Below the pieces are notes generated by a model. It was given only the letters and a program-made list of their open reading frames with translations, was not told the DNA's origin and made no database searches. Below are positions 58,551-64,000 of a stretch of DNA of 64,000 nucleotides, piece after piece. Made by a program: the position numbers and the translations under genes. Numbering within the stretch: position 1 is the stretch's first letter; the number at the start of each line of letters is the position of its first letter. Source of the stretch: DATLCF01 sp035526505 (GTDB lineage: Bacteria; Patescibacteriota; Saccharimonadia; Saccharimonadales; UBA4665); assembly GCA_035526505.1 (NCBI GenBank), contig DATLCF010000001.1:248001-312000 (forward strand), written 5' to 3'.

Positions 58551-59189
58551 CTATGACGAGATTTGTTCGCTGGCTGTTTGCCACGGTTGTTGCCACCCCA
58601 AGCCATGTGTGCGTTTTTTAGTCCACCAATATCCGCCCAGCCGTAACAGTATCGTAGTGCTAATAAGGAGCAGGGCTGCTAGCTGGGTTTGTGCGGCATG
58701 GCCAATCAAGAAAAACATCACCGCCAAGGCCAGCGCTGGCGCAGCATAGAATCCGCCCATAAATACGGCTGGTTTGCGGCCGCACACCAGGTCGGTTAGT
58801 ATGCCGCCTCCTACGGCAGTCAATAGTGCAAACATACCCATAGCAGCCAGACCAAAGCCATATGCGCTGGCCCTTTGCGCACCAAGTAGTGCAAAGGTAC
58901 TCAGGCCAATGGCGTCCAAGACAAGCATTGGCCGGTGCAGCCGGCCAAAGGCGCCATTGAGTAACATTGCAAAGGTCGCGCCCCCAATTACTGCGTACAA
59001 ATATGCGTAATTATGAAAGTATGTGGGCTGATTATGCAGTATAAGTTCGCGGATACTACCCCCGCCCAAGCTTGTCAAAAATGCGCACGCAAACACGCCA
59101 AAGCTGTCAAAACCGGCCCGAATTCCTTGCCGGGCACCGTAAGCCGCAAAAGCAAACACGCCTACCAAATCTAATAGGTGGATTACCAT
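58551..59189 (-). CDS. TRIC/UPF0126-family membrane protein
   Basis: The 212-aa protein has about seven hydrophobic segments and the duplicated Gly-rich TRIC signature (SLGGGSIRELIL about 40-51; AVGGGILTDLVCG about 125-137). Bacterial TRIC proteins form monovalent cation channels. TATAAT lies 9 nt before the ATG. It converges on tsaB with 3 bp between stops. Confidence 0.88.
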   Translation of the reverse strand: MVIHLLDLVGVFAFAAYGARQGIRAGFDSFGVFACAFLTSLGGGSIRELILHNQPTYFHNYAYLYAVIGGATFAMLLNGAFGRLHRPMLVLDAIGLSTFALLGAQRASAYGFGLAAMGMFALLTAVGGGILTDLVCGRKPAVFMGGFYAAPALALAVMFFLIGHAAQTQLAALLLISTTILLRLGGYWWTKKRTHGLGWQQPWQTASEQISS

Positions 59190-59447
59190 ACGTAAGCGAT
59201 TATACGGTAGGCCGCCAACGTGACCAGTCTAGATTTTAGCGCCGGACCATGGCCTGGCTGTTTGGGCCGCCCTATTGACCCTTAACTAACACTGGGCGTA
59301 TACTTCTACATAAGGATTTGCCGATTTTACCAGTGCAATCCGAAACCAACATTTTCTAAATTCAACTCGATTATCAGATAGACAACATAGGCTAGAGAAG
59401 TGATAGCGATGCCGTGCTGGTCTATCTGCACGATAGAAAGGACGTAT

Positions 59448-60962
59448 ATGGAACTCATTACCATAGTATTGGCTGTGGTGGGCGCTGCCGTGGGATTTGG
59501 CGCCAACACCGTTATTACCAAACAGAAATTGGGGTCAGCCCAGGACCAGGCGGACAAAGAATTGTCCAAGGCCAAGCGCGAAGCTGCCAAAGTAGTAGAA
59601 GAAGCCCGCCGCGAGGCTGGCGACGTAGCTGAAGCCGCACGTAAAGAAGAGCAAACCCGCAGGCGCGAATTAAAAGATCTGGAACAACGCCTGGTCAACC
59701 GCGAAGAATCGTTCGACCGCAAGCTGGACGATTTAGACAAGCGCACTGAAAAACTACGTAAGGCCGAGGGCGAAGTCGAACAGCTAAAAGACGAAATTCG
59801 TGACATCCGCACCCGCCAGCAAGAAAAGCTGGAAAAAGTAGCCAAGCTGACGCGTGAAGAAGCCGCTGGCAAACTCATGCAAATGACCGAGCGCGACATC
59901 AAGCACGACCTGACCGGTCTGGTAAGTAAGCTGCAAAACGAAGCTAAAGACAACGCCGAAGAACAAGCGGCGCTCATTATTACCACAGCCATGGAGCGCA
60001 TGGCCAGCGAAGTTACTGCCGAACGCACGGTTACCTCAGTTAAATTAGAGGACGAAGAGCTCAAAGGGCGCATTATTGGCAAAGAGGGCCGCAACATCCA
60101 GGCCCTGCAGCGCGCCACTGGCGTAGACATTATGGTGGACGATACGCCGGGCTACATTGTGCTTTCCAGCTTTGACCCGGTTCGCCGCGAGGTAGCCCGC
60201 CAAACCCTGGAAATGCTCATGAAAGACGGCCGCATCCACCCTGGCCGCATCGAAGAGGTGGTTGACAAAGCCCAGAAGAATGTTGAAAAAGAAGTGGTGC
60301 GTGCTGGTGAAGATGCTGCCCGCGAAGTAGGGGTTATTGGCATTCCCAAAGAAATTTTGCACCTGCTGGGCGAGCTAAAATTCCGTACCAGCTACGGCCA
60401 AAACGTGCTTAAGCACAGCACCGAAATGGCGCACATTGCCGGCATGATTGCCACCGAAGTGGGCGCGAACGTCAAAACTGCCAAATATGCCGCCCTGGTG
60501 CACGACCTGGGCAAGGCCCTTACTCACAAAATGGAGGGCAAGCACCACCACATTAGCGGTGAGATGTTGCGCAAATACGGTGCACCCGAGGCTGTAGCCC
60601 TGGCTGCCGAACAGCACCACGACGACGTGGACGCCACTAGCGTGGAAGCCCTGATTATCCGTGTGGTAGATGCCATTAGCGCCGCCCGCCCGGGTGCGCG
60701 CAACATCAGTGCCGAAAACTTTGTCGAACGCATGAAGGAGCTAGAAAACGTAGCCACTGGCTTTGGCGGCATCGAAAAAGCCTATGCCATCAGCGCCGGC
60801 CGCGAAGTGCGCGTGTTTGTAAAACCGCAAAGTGTGGACGACCTAACAGCTATCAAACTAGCCCGCGACATTGCCACCAAAATTGAGTCCACCATGCAGT
60901 ACCCTGGTACTATCAAGGTAAACGTCATCCGTGAAACCCGCGCCATCGAATTCGCCAAGTAA
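59448..60962 (+). CDS. rny: Ribonuclease Y
   Basis: The 504-aa endoribonuclease has an N-terminal membrane helix (about 3-20), a long charged coiled coil (about 30-180) and a KH domain (GRIIGKEGRNIQALQRATGVD, about 205-225). The HD domain is HSTEMAHIAGM with LVHDLGKAL (about 325-370). It initiates mRNA decay at the membrane. AAAGGA precedes the ATG at 59448. It is two genes upstream of ymdB, the usual rny companion in Firmicutes. Confidence 0.97.
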   Translation: MELITIVLAVVGAAVGFGANTVITKQKLGSAQDQADKELSKAKREAAKVVEEARREAGDVAEAARKEEQTRRRELKDLEQRLVNREESFDRKLDDLDKRTEKLRKAEGEVEQLKDEIRDIRTRQQEKLEKVAKLTREEAAGKLMQMTERDIKHDLTGLVSKLQNEAKDNAEEQAALIITTAMERMASEVTAERTVTSVKLEDEELKGRIIGKEGRNIQALQRATGVDIMVDDTPGYIVLSSFDPVRREVARQTLEMLMKDGRIHPGRIEEVVDKAQKNVEKEVVRAGEDAAREVGVIGIPKEILHLLGELKFRTSYGQNVLKHSTEMAHIAGMIATEVGANVKTAKYAALVHDLGKALTHKMEGKHHHISGEMLRKYGAPEAVALAAEQHHDDVDATSVEALIIRVVDAISAARPGARNISAENFVERMKELENVATGFGGIEKAYAISAGREVRVFVKPQSVDDLTAIKLARDIATKIESTMQYPGTIKVNVIRETRAIEFAK

Positions 60963-60973
60963 AATACTTACGC

Positions 60974-60985
60974 TATACTGGGCAG
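60974..60985 (+). promoter_or_regulatory. -10 box, leaderless GTG start of the HAD gene
   Basis: TATACT (60974-60979), 6 nt, then the GTG at 60986. Confidence 0.5.
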
Positions 60986-61636
60986 GTGAATAAGTACGAC
61001 GCCTATTTATTTGACTGGGATGGCACCCTGGCCAGTACCCTGGAAATCTGGCTGGATATTATCCGCGAGCAATTGGGCCAACATGCCGTAGGCGTATCCG
61101 ACCACGAGATTGTACTTAAATGTCTTGGCCGCTTGCAGCCCGGTGCACAGGAACTCGGCATGCCTCAAACTGGCCTAATTGCATTTAAGGACAGGGTGGG
61201 AAAGATAGCCGGCTCCCGTGTGCCAACTGCGCCCTTGTATCCCCAAGCAAAAGAAGCACTGGAAACGCTCAGACGGCAGGGCAAAAAGCTGGCACTTATA
61301 AGCAGTAGCTACCGCGATATTCTGCATGCCGTAGTTGCCCAACATGGTCTTACCGGGCTATTTGACGTTATTGTGTCTGGCGACGACGTGACACACCTTA
61401 AGCCCCACCCTGAATCGCTCCACCTGGCTATGCGTCAGCTAAAAGCAGGTGCGGCCAGAACCCTGATGCTGGGCGATAGCGACAAAGATTTGGGCGCAGC
61501 CCAAAGCGCTGGCACTGACAGTGTATTGTTCTATCCCAAAAGCCACGAGGCATTTTATCCGTTATCTGAGCTAAAAGCTTTTCAGCCCACCTATACTATT
61601 CATTCCTGGCAAGAACTGCTGGATGCCCTACAATAA
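60986..61636 (+). CDS. HAD-family phosphatase (phosphoglycolate-phosphatase-like)
   Basis: The 216-aa enzyme has HAD motif I YLFDWDGTLAST (about 6-17), motif II ALISSSYRD, motif III Lys in HLKPHPES and motif IV MLGDSDKDLGAA. The helical cap domain is of the beta-phosphoglucomutase/phosphoglycolate-phosphatase type. The substrate is unknown. GTG start, 23 nt after rny. Confidence 0.88.
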   Translation: MNKYDAYLFDWDGTLASTLEIWLDIIREQLGQHAVGVSDHEIVLKCLGRLQPGAQELGMPQTGLIAFKDRVGKIAGSRVPTAPLYPQAKEALETLRRQGKKLALISSSYRDILHAVVAQHGLTGLFDVIVSGDDVTHLKPHPESLHLAMRQLKAGAARTLMLGDSDKDLGAAQSAGTDSVLFYPKSHEAFYPLSELKAFQPTYTIHSWQELLDALQ

Positions 61637-61640
61637 GAAC
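61629..61640 (+). promoter_or_regulatory. -10 box, leaderless start of ymdB
   Basis: TACAAT (61629-61634), 6 nt, then the ATG at 61641. The box overlaps the end of the HAD gene. Confidence 0.5.
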
Positions 61641-62453
61641 ATGAATATACTCTACGTTGGCGATGTTATGGGCGAACCCGGCCTGCAAGTGATCGAAAAG
61701 CTGTTGCCTAAACTGAAAGCGGAACACCGGGTGGACCTAGCGATTGCTCAGGCCGAAAATCTCAGCGACGGCAAAGGGGTGCGCCTAGACGATTTCGAAC
61801 GCTTGCAGGCCGCAGGCGTGGATTTTTGCACCGGCGGTAACCACATACTGGCCCGGGACGAAATATATCCGGCACTGAGCGATCCGGACGAGCCTATTAT
61901 CCGTCCGGCCAACTATCCGGCAGATACGCCGGGCCTGGGCTATAAATATGTTGAAACAAAGGTGGGCAATGTGCTGGTTATTAGTCTGCTGGGCCAGATT
62001 GTGGGCAAGCAGGCCGACCAGCCAACAGACAATCCTTTGCAGGTCATTGATCGTATTTTACAAGAACAAGCTGGTACTAAACGTGCAGCCACGGTGGTAA
62101 ACTTTCATGGCGACTTCAGTAGTGAAAAACGTATCATCGGCTACTACCTGGATGGTCGCGTCACTGCCGTGGTGGGTGACCATTGGCACGTACCAACGGC
62201 CGATGCCGGTGTGTTGCCCAAGGGCACGGCGCATATTACCGATGTGGGCATGTGCGGTTCGCTGGACTCATCCCTGGGGGTCAAGTTCAACACCCTTATC
62301 CCCCGCTGGCGCAACGGCACCCAGACCCGCAATATTTTAGAAACCACGGGCCGCATGCAGTTCAATGCCTTATTAATCGAAACGGATACTGCGACGGGTC
62401 TTTCCCGATCAGTGCAAGCCATCCAAAGAACACTGGAAGCACTCAGTCACTAA
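61641..62453 (+). CDS. ymdB: YmdB-family metallophosphoesterase
   Basis: The 270-aa protein follows the YmdB pattern: MNILYVGDVMGEPG, IAQAENLSDGKGV, GGNHILARDEIY, IIRPANYPADTPGLG, VNFHGDFSSEK, VVGDHWHVPTAD and KGTAHITDVGMCG. YmdB of Bacillus is a 2',3'-cAMP phosphodiesterase affecting RNase Y-linked gene expression. Some positions differ from the usual HAEATSEK and GTHTHVQTAD motifs, so metal binding may be altered. Stop overlaps the convergent small gene by 4 bp. Confidence 0.9.
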   Translation: MNILYVGDVMGEPGLQVIEKLLPKLKAEHRVDLAIAQAENLSDGKGVRLDDFERLQAAGVDFCTGGNHILARDEIYPALSDPDEPIIRPANYPADTPGLGYKYVETKVGNVLVISLLGQIVGKQADQPTDNPLQVIDRILQEQAGTKRAATVVNFHGDFSSEKRIIGYYLDGRVTAVVGDHWHVPTADAGVLPKGTAHITDVGMCGSLDSSLGVKFNTLIPRWRNGTQTRNILETTGRMQFNALLIETDTATGLSRSVQAIQRTLEALSH

Positions 62454-62635
62454 CCCTCTTTACCGCCAAAGCCGATGACGGCGATGACCACGGTGGCAAA
62501 CATGTCGATAATTACCATACGGAAGCCATTAATGTCGCGGCTGATGGCCATAAGTATGGCGCTGCCCAGCCAAATGGTGGCTATCACGCCCGCAGTGTAG
62601 GGGTACTTAATAAATAAGATAATGTCTTTAAGCAT
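62450..62635 (-). CDS. Small two-helix membrane protein
   Basis: The 61-aa protein has hydrophobic segments at about 3-29 and 39-57. AGGAGG lies 9 nt before the ATG. It overlaps the ABC1-kinase gene stop by 8 bp, so the two are translationally coupled. No family is recognised. Confidence 0.65.
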   Translation of the reverse strand: MLKDIILFIKYPYTAGVIATIWLGSAILMAISRDINGFRMVIIDMFATVVIAVIGFGGKEG

Positions 62636-64000
62636 TGGTTGGTTCCTCCTGTTTGTTATCTAAGGGTTCGGTTGGCGCGGCATTGGCAGTTTTAAGCTTG
62701 TTACGGTCGATGCGTTGCATGAGCTGGACAAACATGGCAGGGTCGCGCACTGCTACGCGTTCCAGCCATTGATTCACAATACCTATGGCTTGCGACATAC
62801 TAACTGTATTGTCGGTTTGGTGCACAATATCGGGGTGTTCGCGCTCAACACGCTCCACTACCTGTGTGAGTATTAAGGGTAGCAGGTCGGCTCGGCGGCC
62901 TAACGCTTCCAAGAGTGCAATATATGTTTGTGCGGCCCGCAATACCTCGGATGATTCCAGGCGTACAATAAGCCCTAGCCGGTTGTCTTTATTTACCATC
63001 TGGCCAAAAGCATGCAGCAGCTGCCCGTCGTTTAGTATGTCGCGCACGTCACGGGTGCCGGTGGCACTGTCGAACATGCGTTGTACCATATGGCCGATTT
63101 CTTTGACGATATCGTTGCCTTTGACCATTTGCATGCCGGGTAACTGCCCAATTGCTTCGGGCAAGGTTGGGCCTTGGGCGGTCAGGGTGCTCAGTTTTTT
63201 AAGCGCCCGATATAAATCGTTTACGAAAAAACGGATGAATTGTTCGAACATGCCGGCCATGTCGCTATTGTCTTGATATGCCCGGCTCCATTCAAACAAA
63301 ATGCCAAAAAAGGCAGCCTTATTATGGGGTGCTGGTGCCGAAATACCAAAGTCGATAAGCCCTATGCGGTTGTTGGTCATGAATCGTACATTGCCGGGGT
63401 GCGGATCACCCTGCATGCGCGGCAAGGTAAAAGCGCCAAGCATGCTTTCTATGCCCAAAGTCATAAGCTGTGTATCTAGGTTGGACCCGGTGTGTTCCCG
63501 AACATAGGCCTGGGGGTCAGCGCCTTCTTGTTTGGCACGCAGCAGCCTGGCACCTGACACGCCTTCGACGTATTCTTGTACAATCAGGTGCGGCGTGCAT
63601 AGATTCAGGAAGGTTTCGGGAATGACGAATGCGGGGTGATCTTTGTAGGCCTCGTACAGTTCGTGGGCAAAGGTGGCCTCGGCCACATAATCGGTTTCGT
63701 TAAGGGTAGCGGTGCGGAACTCTTTGACTGCGGTGTCCATTTTGACTGTAATATTGGTGTACTCTTTGGCTGCGAAACGCTTGCTGAATGCACTAAGCAA
63801 TCTAAGATCGTATTTTAGCAGCTCGCGAATCATGGGCCTCAACACTTTAATAACGATGGGCTTGCCGTTTATGTGCTGGCCGCGGTACACCTGGCCAAAG
63901 CTGCCGGCAGCGAACGGTTCGGGTTGGATAAGGGCGATGTTGCTGAGTTGTTCGGTGGTTAGCTCGTCCCGTAGAACTTGTATAACATCCATGGGCTCCG
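62628..64000 (-). CDS. ABC1/UbiB-family atypical kinase, 5' end beyond the window
   Basis: At least 455 aa. The ABC1 kinase-like core has PFAAGSFGQVYRGQHINGKPIVIKVLRP (Gly-rich, A-x-x-x-Q-V signature), DYVAEATFAHELYEAY, LIVQEYVEGVSGARLL, MQGDPHPGNVRFM (catalytic region) and IGLIDFGIS (metal site). A long C-terminal helical region follows. The frame stays open to the window end, and the usual N-terminal KxGQ segment is missing here, so the gene is cut by the edge. ABC1 proteins have ATPase activity linked to quinone or lipid metabolism; this role is uncertain here. Confidence 0.85.
   Translation of the reverse strand, partial: EPMDVIQVLRDELTTEQLSNIALIQPEPFAAGSFGQVYRGQHINGKPIVIKVLRPMIRELLKYDLRLLSAFSKRFAAKEYTNITVKMDTAVKEFRTATLNETDYVAEATFAHELYEAYKDHPAFVIPETFLNLCTPHLIVQEYVEGVSGARLLRAKQEGADPQAYVREHTGSNLDTQLMTLGIESMLGAFTLPRMQGDPHPGNVRFMTNNRIGLIDFGISAPAPHNKAAFFGILFEWSRAYQDNSDMAGMFEQFIRFFVNDLYRALKKLSTLTAQGPTLPEAIGQLPGMQMVKGNDIVKEIGHMVQRMFDSATGTRDVRDILNDGQLLHAFGQMVNKDNRLGLIVRLESSEVLRAAQTYIALLEALGRRADLLPLILTQVVERVEREHPDIVHQTDNTVSMSQAIGIVNQWLERVAVRDPAMFVQLMQRIDRNKLKTANAAPTEPLDNKQEEPTNA

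Noticed and set aside
59327..60130. 267-aa minus-strand reading frame opposite rny
   Set aside because: It is Ser/Arg-rich, lacks a ribosome-binding site and is the shadow of the RNase Y coiled-coil codons.
1..64000. TGA read as glycine (SR1/Gracilibacteria code)
   Set aside because: Genes end cleanly at TGA where family lengths predict (for example the recombinase and small genes), and full-length housekeeping genes contain no in-frame TGA.
1..64000. CRISPR arrays
   Set aside because: No series of regularly spaced short repeats was seen; the repeats found are palindromes, attachment copies and one pair of fragments.

Overview
The window is a gene-dense bacterial chromosome segment with the standard genetic code (TGA ends genes, TGG codes Trp). 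Short housekeeping proteins (HrcA of 234 aa, TsaB of 130 aa, ComEC without its C-terminal nuclease-like domain), 4-bp convergent overlaps, type IV pilus remnants and a yebC-ruvC-ruvA-ruvB / recA-recX / rny-ymdB backbone suggest a streamlined genome. My best guess is the Patescibacteria (CPR), probably Saccharibacteria (TM7). There is no 16S gene, so this placement is inference.

Layout. (1) 1-1256: a serine-hydrolase lipoprotein. (2) 1344-10466: a roughly 9.1-kb integrative element, visibly more AT-rich than its surroundings, inserted in the 3' end of a CAU-anticodon tRNA gene. It carries a large serine recombinase, a possible winged-helix regulator, a HEPN-motif protein, a two-gene membrane / PD-(D/E)XK-like pair, and a cupin / D-2-hydroxyacid dehydrogenase cargo group. 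A degenerate copy of the tRNA 3' end marks the far boundary. (3) 10446-21094: the tRNA, tilS, an MscS channel, a HEXXH peptide-modification-type protein, ftsH behind a long hairpin leader, murJ, lepA and a guanylate-kinase-like gene. (4) 21441-27623: surface or tail-fibre-like proteins, including one with a GH26-type glycosidase domain. (5) 27709-35943: a second guanylate-kinase-like gene and the CIRCE-controlled hrcA-grpE / dnaK-x-x-dnaJ-zincin heat-shock block. (6) 36129-39355: a RimB/RimK-type protease-ligase operon. (7) 39490-41332: tRNA-Lys with an accretion locus of remnants and cargo (phosphotransferase, anchored protein). (8) 41390-43040: cell-wall enzymes. (9) 43187-50704: comEC, yebC, ruvCAB and associated genes. 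(10) 50746-52554: a pilin and a PilB-like pseudo-ATPase. (11) 52667-58547: the recA-MazG-Nudix-Nudix-recX group, a lamin-tail surface protein, tsaE and tsaB. (12) 58551-64000: a TRIC-family protein, rny, a HAD phosphatase, ymdB, a small membrane protein and an ABC1 kinase-like gene cut by the window end.

The most striking global signal is promoter architecture. At least ten genes have a -10 hexamer (often extended, TGn-TANNNT) exactly 6 nt before the start codon, which implies leaderless mRNAs. Genes inside operons instead carry good Shine-Dalgarno sequences. The best candidates for undescribed biology are the two-gene PD-(D/E)XK plus membrane coiled-coil operon in the tRNA element, the integration-dependent recombinase C-terminus, the HEXXH protein next to ftsH, the hairpin over the ftsH ribosome-binding site, and the PilB pseudo-ATPase.
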